A program made the position numbers and the translations under genes. Positions 1 to 11,847 of a stretch of DNA of 20,641 bases are shown here, one piece after another (the first letter of the stretch is position 1; every line of letters begins with the position of its first letter). This DNA comes from Globomyces pollinis-pini (taxonomy: Eukaryota; Chytridiomycota; Chytridiomycetes; Rhizophydiales; Globomycetaceae): NCBI GenBank assembly GCA_025399215.1, contig MU621367.1, forward strand, positions 1,818 through 22,458, written 5' to 3'. Below the pieces are notes generated by a model. That model saw only the letters and a program-made list of their open reading frames with translations, did no database searches and was not told the DNA's origin.

Positions 1-1920
<1,920 letters not shown>

Positions 1921-2594
1921 TTGTAAAAAGATTTGTTTGAAGTTTAGCTACATTTATACCTAAAATTAATGGGACCTGTCCGAATTGGTAATGACTCAGA
2001 AAACTCACCTTTGCATGTGTTAAACAGTGAACTCAAAGACACAAATTACTCAAGGTTTGGTATATTTAGACACTATACATAATAACTTGATATAAAGTGG
2101 AAAGTGGTAGGTGCTACGTTTCAGCCGTGTCTAACTAACTCCAAAACTAAAACTTGTAAACAGAATATTTATGATTCTATACGATACATTTGGATACTTT
2201 ACAATCTTGAATAATTCTTTAGGGCGTATTAATTGGGGGATATTGTTGTGATTTTGGTGTAACCAGACAATTTTGTAGGTGAAACGAGAAAGTTGTCTCA
2301 AGTTTGAAATTTTAGTACAAAGGATCCAATTTTAGTAACGAATGCAAGGGCATTTCCAGGAACCATACAAAGGTATGAATATCAACTTTTGATTCATGGT
2401 TTTCAACTTCGCGGTAAAACTTTGGATTCTTTTTGTTACACAAAATTAGAGAAAGCAAAAAGCAATTCTTTAAAACAATTGCCAAACAAAATATACAAAA
2501 GGTAGGGTGTAAAAGTATATTAAATGAAAGAACACAATTTAAGGTATAAAAACATCCTATGTTACAAAAACTGAACATACAAGAAATGAAAGTT
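1921..2594. other. intergenic, 674 bp: transporter promoter side and decapping-activator 3' side
   Basis: This stretch lies between two minus-strand genes. It should hold the 3' end of the decapping-activator transcript and the promoter of the transporter. A hydrophobic minus-strand open frame (2312-2578) has no recognisable motif and was not called. I saw no tRNA, repeat array or strong palindrome. Confidence 0.4.
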
Positions 2595-3246
2595 TCAAGG
2601 AAACCCCATTCCTAAAATATTTTTCAGGTTTTGAGACATACGATCCAATTCATGTTGATCAGAATAAATTGGGTCGCTGTGACGATGGAAATGATTAGTT
2701 TCGATTGGTTTTTGAAATTGTAACAGTTGGGGTTGGATATTTGAAGCATAATACATTGAAGGAGGATTGAGATCGGGATGCAGAGGAGCAAAGCGAACAG
2801 GAGTTGGAGACTGATGTTGATTGTAAAATTGAATATTATAATTCATTGAAGGGTGGAACGGCGGATTTAAGTGATGTGGTTGACTTCGAATGACTTTTGA
2901 GGAATCATTATGCACAGGAGCATGATCATCATGCAAATCGTCATCCATTTGAAAAATATCCTCATTTTGCAGGACAGTATGATTTTGTAATGGAGTTTTT
3001 GAACCATTCAAAGATTCCTTAGTGTGACCAGGAGAGTGGGAGCCAAGATCACTTTTAAAGGATCCAAAAACAGGTAGTGGCAAAGAGGAAGGAGCGGGAG
3101 AATTTTGAAAAGTAGGACCGGCATACAAATGACTATTAGTATGCTTATTATTAGGAGAGGAGTGAATAGCTTTAGGGCTTTTTTTGTGAGATTTCTTGTT
3201 GTTTTTCCCTACAATCAATAAAACAAAAAGCCATACGATTGGACAT
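2595..3246 (-). CDS. Edc1/PNRC-like mRNA decapping activator
   Basis: A 207-residue, mostly disordered His/Pro/Asn-rich protein. Exon 1 is only 10 bp (3246-3237, encoding MSN plus one base). A 28-bp intron (3236-3209) follows, then exon 2 (3208-2595). The start was chosen because joining this ATG through GTATGG..TTGTAG restores phase into the basic N-terminus. Residues 32-51 carry YAGPTF followed by SPAPSSLPLP. In Edc1 and PNRC-type proteins the YAGxxF activation motif contacts the Dcp2 catalytic domain, and the LPxP stretch binds the Dcp1 EVH1 domain, stimulating 5' cap removal in the cytoplasm or P-bodies. The C-terminus ends in an amphipathic leucine-rich patch, MSQNLKNILGM. An acidic segment (DDDLHDDH) lies in the middle. 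The function is inferred from the two adjacent short motifs; the rest of the protein is too low-complexity to judge. Confidence 0.7.
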
Positions 3247-3551
3247 TGAGTTCAGAGTAAGCAGGGGAATAGTGGTTTTTGATGGCAGTTTGAATTTAAA
3301 TTGGAACTATTATTTTGTAGAAATTTAGTGAAGAATGTTACTGACAAAGAACAAGAAATGACACTCAAACAACAAGCCACATCATGACCCAATTAAGAGC
3401 CTAAACAAGTACAAACTCTCCACCAATCAATGGAATCTTTTTGTTTTATTTACATTGTATTTCTATTGGAATCAAAATAATTAAATTATGGAAATAAAAA
3501 AATATTTACTTACGTGAACGGTATCATCACCTGCACAAATGATATCATTTA
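3247..3551. other. intergenic, 305 bp upstream of the decapping activator
   Basis: AT-rich spacer between the decapping-activator start and the stop of the minus-strand glycosyltransferase-like gene. It presumably contains the former's promoter and the latter's 3' end. No clear motif, RNA gene or repeat was seen. Confidence 0.4.
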
Positions 3552-4944
3552 TTAATTAGTATTACGTATAATACAATCTCCATTCAACTTATCACATAAC
3601 ATCCCTAGTATCTGACTAGCTATCAAACTCCCTTCTTCATAATTTGCTGTATGTTGCACACTCGTGGCTCTCTCAATTACCCCCCTCCATCTTCCTGTTT
3701 CAAAGTCTTCAATACTCATCTCATATGCCAATTTACCCATCATTCGTATTAGTCCCCTTTCTTCACTGAATTGAGGTCGACTAACATAAACCAATGGTAT
3801 GCCGTGTCCAACTGATTCGGAACAAACTCCATACCCACACTTTCCTAACACTGCATCACATGCCAAAATCACATCTGGCATGTAAGTATTCTGTGCTTCA
3901 ATCTGAATAAATCTATCGGATTTTATAGGGGGTGTATCAACAGTTATGGCCTTCCAACCAGCTGGTAACAGACTATCTATCGCGTTACACTCTAGATACT
4001 AAGCATTTTAACAATTACCCTACAAATGAGTTAGTCTCATCATGTTATCACTGCTGTTATGTCAGTCAAATTCTAATTGGTTAGGAAACATTACAAATAC
4101 TGTCTTCAATTTGAATCCCCCAAAATTAATTAATAATAATTTCACTTCATCTGAAATATTAAGTTGACGTCTTGTTGTTTGTCGATCCTGTCTGGCACGC
4201 CGTACAACTAAAGGTAACTGAAAACAAAACGGTGAATTGGATTTTATGTCTTCAATATGTTTCAATATTGGAAGTTGATCAAAAGCAGGTAATTCAATGT
4301 ATCCTGGTAATCTTAAAATCCCATTGCATTTCTGATAACATTCTGTAAAGTATTCAACAATTTTCATATTTGCTTTGGATGTTTTCAAATCCAACAGAAT
4401 TTTGTCAAATGAGAAATTAGTGATGGCAATGGTATAAATATTTGCTAACTAGATATTTCAATCCAAAAAGCGAATCTTACATGACATGCCAAAGCTGCTA
4501 ATGGCTAGATATGATCAATCTCGACATAAAACTTACTGGAATGTCAATATACGCCAAGTTAGGTTTAATAGTCTTTAACCACTCTACTTCTAATTCTATC
4601 ATTGGTTGTACTTTGTCAAGAAAATCAATCTGTGCAATCCACGTTTTAGGTTCATCAATTGTGACAGCATTTGATTGAATTACTCCTGGATCTAATATAT
4701 TTGAAATTCGACTTTGAAATAGATTAGGGAATTTTGTATGAAATTCCTCAAATAAAAACAAAGGTTTGATGGTGACAATTGTTACTTGATGACCGATCAA
4801 CAAAAGTTGTTCCAAGATTGCAAAACAACGACTAGGATGTTAGATCTACAACTATTTACGTTGCGTGACCAAACCCTAGTTATTAGTAATCAAATACTTA
4901 CCATGTCCCGTAATATAACAGACTATATGGAATTGACTATTCAT
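3552..4944 (-). CDS. Stand-alone glycosyltransferase-like protein, L-arabinokinase N-terminal-domain type
   Basis: A 397-residue protein encoded by seven inferred exons: 4944-4902, 4875-4860 (16 nt), 4831-4537, 4504-4481 (24 nt), 4448-4101, 4072-4052 (21 nt) and 3998-3552. The introns are 26, 28, 32, 32, 28 and 53 bp. Splicing reconstitutes a GT-B-like N-terminus with the loop GHGFGHATR (residues 14-21), then TVDEPK-like and EVEWL motifs, LRLPGY, PLVVRRARQ and LLINFGGF. A C-terminal nucleotide-sugar-like segment ACDAVLGKCGYG..SE follows (about 295-313). In order and spacing this matches the first, glycosyltransferase-like half of plant L-arabinokinase (ARA1), but the GHMP sugar-kinase half is absent. 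The stop lies just after the domain, so it is a free-standing version. Donor and acceptor substrates are unknown. No signal peptide is seen, so it is probably cytosolic. The upstream gene is divergent. The microexons are supported because each restores both phase and a family motif. Confidence 0.82.
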
Positions 4945-5272
4945 ATGTAAGTTTATGTTTCTGGTTAAAAATTTCACGTCACTCTTATTTCACTGAAAGT
5001 TCAACAGATTGATCATGATGATTTCATTTCAAGTGGAATATACCAAAATAGGTTAATTGGGCCACAATTGAGCCAATCATTAAACTCTGCAATCCAGTGA
5101 CCCTACAACCCAATGCATGTACTTTTATATAACCAAAAGCAGGATTTGAACTTGGTTAATCTCTACTAATGATTACTGAGAATTTTTAAGGAATTTGTAT
5201 GATTGGATGGTGGAAAAATCAGATGATGCGTGGAAATATCGGGTGGTAATTCCGATGACTTTAACAAAGTAA
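4945..5272. promoter_or_regulatory. divergent intergenic region, 328 bp, with a TATA-like box
   Basis: This sits between the starts of the glycosyltransferase-like gene (minus) and the SRPBCC gene (plus), so it must hold both promoters. A near-symmetric TTTTATATAA element at 5123-5132 reads as a TATA-like box on either strand. It is about 140 bp from the plus-strand ATG and 180 bp from the minus-strand ATG. Its use is inference. Confidence 0.3.
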
Positions 5273-5725
5273 ATGAGGTCCATTGAAAGTAAAATTGAAA
5301 TAAATGCACCAATTCAACAAGTTTGGAAAGAAATAATTGATATTCAGAATTGGGATTGGAATAAATGGACAAAGCTAAAATGTAATCAACCTGTACAGAC
5401 TGGTGTTGAAGGAAAAATGTTTATATCTTATGATGGTGATCAAAACTATAAAGAATTGGATTTTCAATTTCATCAAATTAATGCTCAAAATTATTACATT
5501 TCGTGGGTAGTTGAAATGTTGGGTAGTTCAATGTTCAACAGTCATAATTCCATACAGTTAATACCATTATCCGAATCTCGTACGTTACTAATTCACAATG
5601 AAAACTGTCAAGGTCTATTGGTGACTTTGAATTTGGGACTTGATTATGAAAAATTGGATCGAAATTATAAACTGATGAATGAAGCATTAAAATTGAAACT
5701 AGAAACTAATAAAATTATTTTTTAA
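5273..5725 (+). CDS. SRPBCC (START/polyketide-cyclase-like) family protein
   Basis: An intronless 150-residue protein. It opens with IESKIEINAPIQQVWKEIIDIQNW, the typical first beta strand and helix of the SRPBCC helix-grip fold (an APxxxVWxxxxDxxxW pattern, about residues 4-27). It continues with alternating strands and ends in a long C-terminal helix rich in Leu and Lys (about 125-145). The length matches single-domain members, which bind hydrophobic ligands or act as cyclases or dehydratases. No ligand can be assigned. There is no signal peptide or membrane segment. It lies 91 bp upstream of the same-strand androglobin-like gene and diverges from the glycosyltransferase-like gene. The ATG at 5273 was chosen because the fold begins only four residues later. 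Confidence 0.7.
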   Translation: MRSIESKIEINAPIQQVWKEIIDIQNWDWNKWTKLKCNQPVQTGVEGKMFISYDGDQNYKELDFQFHQINAQNYYISWVVEMLGSSMFNSHNSIQLIPLSESRTLLIHNENCQGLLVTLNLGLDYEKLDRNYKLMNEALKLKLETNKIIF

Positions 5726-5816
5726 ATTGTATATTACTGTATATGGATATATTCATATTCGAGTGTTAAATTTAAACCTTCCAAATCGCGTTTTTTCAAA
5801 ACTCAATCTATTTTCA

Positions 5817-8800
5817 ATGGCACCACTCAGTTTATCAGCCGGTGTCAAGAAAGGTGATACAGGAAATGGATTTGAGGAAGCAGAACAACCAATTGTTATT
5901 TGGCCAGAATGGAATGAAACTGAAGTTTTAGCAGAAAAAATACAAAGTAAACATGCGTTTGAAGACCCAGAAGGTGGAATTTATTTACCAAGAATATTAA
6001 AACGATTGATGGAAGGTGTTAAACGAGCTGCTGATATTAATCCTGACTTGACTCCTATTCTGGTTCAACCATTATCAGCTATGGATGATCAATTCGGAAC
6101 TACAGTTGGTCCTACTAAAGCTAAAATACCACTGTTGGGAGAAATAACGGAGGAAACCGTGTCTCGTGAAGATATGATGACAACAAAAGCAACGTCTTCT
6201 GTAAAGCTTGCTGAAAATCCAGTAGCAAATGTTAATGGAAGCACAATAATAAGCGAGACGGTTTATGGTAATACACATGTATTTATAATTAGAATCGGCT
6301 AATGAAACCACAATCGATCCAGAAGGTCCAATGATCAACATCGCTGATATGGATCCATTGACTGTAGGAACATCTAAGCTATTTCAGGTGAATCGGTATC
6401 TATTGCAGTCAGAATTTATCAGATCTTTGCTATCATGTATCCATTTGCTATACGAAACGACAAAAACCAGTAAAGGTACAATAAATAATAGACACTGATT
6501 GCAAGGTTCATTAGAGGATTTCAATCCATGGGATAATATTTACCCAAAAGCAAAAGATGGATTACCAACGTATAACCCATCAGGAAAGTATATGGTGAAA
6601 TTGTTTTGGTTAGGATGTTGGAGAAAAATTGTAATAGATGATAAAATCCCAGTTGATGTTAATGGAAAACCATTAATGTTATGTTCATCCGTTCCAAATG
6701 AACTTTGGCCAATGCTTTTATGTAAAGCATTATTGAAAGTAGCTAATATGAGGTAATTTTGATATCAAATAATAAGCTAGTTATTATGAAGATGCTAATC
6801 AATCTGAATTTGGTGATTTCGATATCTTGACTGCATTGCGGGGTTGGGTTCCTGAACGTTTATCAATCCATTCAGAAAAAATCAAAGACGTTGGAATCAT
6901 TATGATGAATTTAAAGAAAATGAAAACCAGGAAACCTTCTGCATCTCCAGTTGTAACCCCTCAAGGTCAAGCTCGACCTACATTGGCATCTGTAGGAAAC
7001 TCCAATTCAAATAATGTCAAAAGTTCTATCAATTCCATTTCTATGGTGATTCGAAAAGTGATTTATATTACATTAAAAGTTAGGAAATCGAATCCGAGAA
7101 ACTAGAACTAAACACTATGAGTTATCCCTATCGTGTCATGGATGTGATTGAAAAAACAATTGATGGTCATGAAGAATATGTGTTTCTAGTCCGACCATAT
7201 TTTTCATCTTGGTAATCTAAACAAATTTTAATCCAGCAGTAGTGGAAAAAAACATCAGAAAGATGATTCAAATGAATTCCTAGATCACTGGGTATCCGAG
7301 AAAGAATTTACAGAACTTTTCAAGTAATCTGTTGAAAATATTTGATTCCTTTAGACAGCTAATAGTGTATCATCCACAATCTTCGTTTAGAACCATTAAA
7401 TCCTATTCAAATATTTATGATTTAACAAAAGGAAATGATGCCGTCAAAATGCCACAAGTGTTATGTAAGGATAGTCCATCCTAATGTAATAGATATACCG
7501 GATGATCCGTTTCCAGCCAATGAAATTCAAATTCTAATAATGGTATGTACTTTTGGAAGGATCAGCCCGAATGTCAATTCGCCTCTATCAGTTTATGTGG
7601 AAGACTTCAATTGGAAGTCAAGTGTACCAAAGGAAAGTTTGATTCGAATCAATAGTAATGGTTACTCTGCAACTTTATTAAAGCCGTTTCCGGGGTATCG
7701 AGTATTTTTATTCTGATATATGATAGTCGCGGTTATAAATTCAGCGTGGATGGAACTACTTGTTATTCGATAACTTTGTTATCAATGAATGATTATATGT
7801 TTGATGATGAATCAAAGTATTTCACTGAAAAGTGTGGATTAAAAATAAGAGAGTTTGAAGAAGTTGCACCACCTCAGCAACCTGGGTCATGGTCATTGCT
7901 ATTCAAGTACACTTGAGAATTATTTTAAAGTTTAGACATCAAGTTGCTGTTCCAGAACCAACATTTATGATGGCAAATATTCATGTTCCTGATTCATTAA
8001 GCCATACGACGATTTTACATGCAATTAATAACGATACAGGAATTCCTGTACCACTTATTGGACTAAATTTGTATCCTCAGCTGTACCCGGCGTCAAAGGT
8101 AGAACATATTTCCTAATTGGTAGTCTGGATACACCTTTTTAGCCGAAAATCGATGCACTACTAATCGACCAGCAATGAAATGGAAATTCAGATTAATTTC
8201 AGAGTCTATTCCTCCTGTATTGGCTGAAAAAGAACTAATTTCAACTAAAATGAACTTGCTAGACTTAAGTGAAGCATATGTACCAAACAAACATAACACC
8301 CTATACAGGTAACAATAACAACAGTTAAAATTAAACAATTTCAGATTTGTGTTGAAAATAAAGGATGCACCGATCAACAACATATCTATTCAAACGGCAT
8401 TCTCCATCCCTTCCATATTTATCAAGCTAACATTGTACGATAATGATGTTGAGATTGCTAGCTGCCAAGGGAAAGGATTAGCTACAATATACAGCGTTGT
8501 GATTAACCAAACAGAAGAACCTGTTCCTGTAAAATCATCAAAAGACGATAAAAAGGGTGGCCCAGTCCCAGTGGTGACGGTATGTTTTGTAATTTAATTC
8601 ACTTCATTATAGCCAGCATCAGCTCCCAAACATAGATATATTTTACAAGCAAATATTTTACATACAGAGATTGAAAAATTGTCGAGTATATCGTTAAGTG
8701 GAGGATTGGATAGCATGAGACCTAGCTCTAGAAGTAGTAAACCAGGTTCTGCAGCAGCAAAGAAAAAGAAGGCACCTATTTCAGGAACTTCACCAATGCC

Positions 8801-9725
8801 AACTCAACCTGCAACCATTTCTGCCCAACCTATTCCATCTAATACACCAGTAGCTAATACTGCTACCTCTGCCGTCACCCCTGGATTTCCTGAAGTGGAA
8901 TTCAATTGGTATTTAAGAATTATATCTACTGATGCTGCTACTGTTACGGTTGTCAGAGATACAGAGAAAGAAGATAGGTATCGTGCCATCAAAGAATCTT
9001 GGGAACAAGCAACACCGGGTAGAATGAATAGGGCGAAAGAGTTAAGAGAACTTTATATGAAACAAGTTGAAGCTGGGAATATACAGAACGTTAACATAAA
9101 CTATAATGATAAAGGTTACAAACCTTGGACAATAATCAAAAATTCCTGTCCAACCGTATTATTAACGTCATCAAAACAACCAAATCATGATAGACTCGGA
9201 AAACTTTTGGGGCCATTAATTCCAAATAATAGTCGATTAAAAAGTCCATCTATGGTTCAATTCAATTCAAGAAGCTCCACTCAGGTTCTAGAGTCGGATG
9301 AAGCCCCTGGTATGGTAAATTTCTCGGTGAAAGGTAAAATACTGGAAGAAACGATTAAAGAGGCACCTACAATACTCCAATCAACCGATTTTGAAGCTCG
9401 CACTAAACTGAGGATACAGAATATCGAGCATCACACAGAAATACATGGGGAATTGGTAAAGAGTAGATTAGGAGATAAAGAAAAACGAGCTAATATCAAA
9501 AAACTATTTATAGAGATGATTGACCGTAAGCTACAGGAGATTGATGGTTGGCAAAAAGTTGATAATGAAAAACGTGAACAATATCGTCATCGTATCACGA
9601 TTGAGGCAGAAGAAGCAAGTGCCAAACTGAAAGCCGCTCTTGATGCTGCTGCTGATTTCTTGGCACGAGAACAAGCTGCTGGTGAAGAATCTACTGACAA
9701 AAAGAAAAAAGTTGTCAAAAAATAA
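5817..9725 (+). CDS. ADGB-like: Androglobin-like protein lacking the globin domain
   Basis: Inferred exons: 5817-6267, 6293-6475, 6506-6752, 6781-7057, 7084-7211, 7237-7323, 7355-7464, 7493-7694, 7727-7906, 7936-8098, 8124-8308, 8345-8579 and 8613-9725. They give 1186 residues. The androglobin signature starts with IWPEWN (28-33) and FEDPEG. The calpain-like core has YMVKLFWLGCWRKIVIDD, NELWPMLLCKALLKVA and LTALRGWVPE. I see no GDCWFLA-type cysteine motif, so proteolysis is doubtful. Beta-rich segments follow (PLSVYVEDFNWKS, IHVPDSL, SGYTFLAEN). A basic Ser/Pro/Ala-rich linker (about 857-907) precedes the androglobin-type C-terminus, WYLRI plus VVRDTEKEDRYRAIKESWE (about 915-946), and a charged coiled-coil tail. 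The usual globin plus IQ insert, expected near residues 580-620, is missing. In animals the gene is tied to cilia and sperm, which would fit a flagellated cell. The 7695-7726 intron is the weakest join. Confidence 0.8.
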
Positions 9726-9818
9726 CTATTTATAATAAAATTGTGTTAGATTTCTATTGCATTTTATTTATTATAACTTTATTTTATTTTATCTTTTTGT
9801 CTAATCCAAAAACCATAC
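9726..9818. terminator. tail-to-tail spacer with poly(A)-like signals on both strands
   Basis: Only 93 bp separates the stops of the convergent androglobin-like and C2HC zinc-finger genes. The plus strand has AATAAA at 9734-9739, nine bases after the androglobin stop. The minus strand has several AATAAA/AATAAT-like motifs, read from plus-strand TTTATT at about 9764-9800. The mature 3' ends therefore probably overlap. Confidence 0.5.
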
Positions 9819-11387
9819 TTATTTCTTTGGTTTTCTTGGTGATGGTGGTTTGTAGGCCGTACGTCGTTTCAATTCTTCATTCTTGTCTTTTCCAGAAGGA
9901 TTCATGTTGTTGCGTGAGTGTGAAACCTTCTCCATTGCCTTCTTGGCAGCCTTTTCTTTGCAAATAGGTATATGGCGTTTACCCGAATCTTCATTGAACC
10001 GTCGATCACATGATGGACAAGAGATATAATCTGGATTGGGATCAATAGTTGGTACATTTGCCAAAGCGCCTTTACTACCAGCTGGTTGTCTAGCTGCAAT
10101 GACCATTTGACGGAAAGCTGCATGTTTAGCTCTCCAATGGCTCTTTGGCTATATTTATTAGAGATATTCGCTGATTATAGTTACCTTTGGTGGTTCTTCT
10201 TTTGGGGCTCTCAAGACGTATTTTTCTAATTCAGTACCTTGGACACGTGCCGCTTTCACATCAAAGACCTTCCTTTGTTTTGTATTTGCTTTACTACAAA
10301 TAGCAACATGTTTTTCCTAAAAAATTAAATAAACAAAAGTTCTTGGTACCAATCGATCTTCCATAAACTTTCTACCACAGATATCACAACCAACCAAGTA
10401 TTTGGAAACATCCAGAAGTTCTGTTTCTGAATTTTCATGAAAGGAAGGATGTGGAACTTTTGAAACACCTTGTTGATGATTTGATTCATCATTCATTTCT
10501 TCGTGGTTATACTCTTCTTCCTCATGCTGTGCCTTTATTGCGTTTTGATTAACCAATCCCAGTTTTTGTGTCATTAACGATTGGATTTTATCCTTGTAAA
10601 GTTTGCCATTCATATTATCAATAGAATGTACAGGAATAGGTTTTTCGTCTGCTTGAGTAACTTTCTTTTTTGCAATTGACAATTCAATATTAGATCTGCT
10701 TTCATTTCTACTCATTTGTACTACAACTTTTCGTTGATTTGAATTGACTTGTGTTTTAGTCTTAGAGATTGAAGTTTCATATGATTCATCGTTTTGGATT
10801 TTTGAAAGTGTGTGTTGTAGTCCTATACTCTTTTTTGGATATATTACATTTGGAGTCTCTGCAGCAGCGGCAGCATCCTTTTGATTATCAAGTTCATTTC
10901 CAAGATAATTCGTAAAGCTCTTCTCTCGTTGATTCGTCTTTTTCAGAATTTCTTTAGGTTTATTGATAAATCTTCTAGTGGTTGGAGCTGATGATGGAAT
11001 TTGAGTTAAATGACTTTGAACTTCATTGTATTGCAGGATATCTGCCTGTCTATCACCTGTACATTCTCTTAAGTGTGACGATACCTTGTACTGTGGTATT
11101 CCTATTGAACCTAGTATTATGAGTTATTTATCTAGATTACATTTTGAACACGAAAATAGCGTTCCACTCCCAGCAGATAGAGTAGAAACAATTCTACTCG
11201 ACTGACCAGTTCTCATACTTCTTCTTATACATCTACACAATTAGTTAGTATATATCGAGTGTTTCTATTACGAACGTTGGTGGGACGGTAGAGATGCCTT
11301 AGGAAACCCTTCTCCACAAACATGACATAATCTACATTGATTTGCAGATAACGTTCCATGACGAGATTGCTCGTGAGTTGAAATCAT
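9819..11387 (-). CDS. ZC2HC1-like protein with four C2HC zinc fingers
   Basis: A 476-residue protein from five inferred exons: 11387-11272, 11232-11141, 11110-10350, 10316-10185 and 10148-9819. The introns are 39, 30, 33 and 36 bp. All four fingers share the spacing C-x2-C-x11-H-x3-C: Cys21/24-His36-Cys40, Cys67/70-His82-Cys86, Cys311/314-His326-Cys330 and Cys411/414-His426-Cys430. The last two have the ZC2HC1 pattern (CDICGRKFMEDRLEKH; CPSCDRRFNEDSGKRHIPIC). The first and third fingers are completed only after splicing, which supports the introns. Between fingers 2 and 3 lies a charged, probably disordered region of about 220 residues, including HEEEEYNHEEMNDE. The tail is basic (PPSPRKPKK). 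ZC2HC1 proteins are conserved but poorly understood. They may bind RNA, DNA or protein; no specific role can be assigned. An in-frame stop lies shortly upstream of the chosen ATG. Confidence 0.83.
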
Positions 11388-11847
11388 CAAAGGTTTAAGT
11401 GAAGAGGAGAAAAATTATTTAAAACACGCTCTTGCTAAATTTCGTGATTTTGATATGGTTGATTAACAAGCTCTTAATTTTTTCTTACTTTATTGGTTTA
11501 CTCTAAATCAATACAAATGCCTGATCAAAACAAACTGGAGCCGAGAACTGGGGTTTATGATTGAGTAACCTCGCTTTATTAAAAATGCATATCGGCCGAT
11601 ATGGTGACCTGAAGTACTTAATAAAAGTGATAAGGAGCATCATTAACTCCACCCATCAGAACTGCGGGTGATGCAACGCGCAGTTCAAGACGATTCCACC
11701 AACAATCAACTGATATACTGTAGTTCCCAAGAGTTACTTTCCATTTCATCACCATTCTTTTGTGCAACATCATGAGTTTGTAACTAAATGTTTCACGTCA
11801 CACTACTGGAATGGCTTTCATGTGATGATTCCAACTTAACTTTGAAA
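11388..11847. promoter_or_regulatory. divergent intergenic region with palindrome and hairpin
   Basis: 460 bp between the starts of the C2HC-finger gene (minus) and the hydrolase (plus). It contains a perfect 16-bp palindrome, CATATCGGCCGATATG, at 11588-11603. About 55 bp further on is an inverted repeat GAACTGCG..CGCAGTTC at 11659-11686 with a 12-nt loop. Both are GC-rich islands in AT-rich sequence. A regulatory role for the divergent pair is inference. The last 60 bp are in frame with the hydrolase (an alternative ATG at 11788). Confidence 0.4.

Noticed and set aside
2312..2578. 88-residue hydrophobic, Cys/Leu-rich open frame on the minus strand
   Set aside because: No family motif, no splice context and biased AT-rich composition. 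It lies in the expected 3' flank of the decapping-activator gene.
6384..6404. Possible 21-bp intron GTGAATC..TTGCAG in the androglobin-like gene
   Set aside because: It is in frame without stops, and the read-through peptide (VNRYLLQSEFIRSLL) matches the family, so it is exon.
7541..7563. Possible 23-bp intron GTATGTACTTTTGGAAGGATCAG in the androglobin-like gene
   Set aside because: Removing it would break the frame before the well-matched PLSVYVEDFNWKS strand; reading through keeps it.
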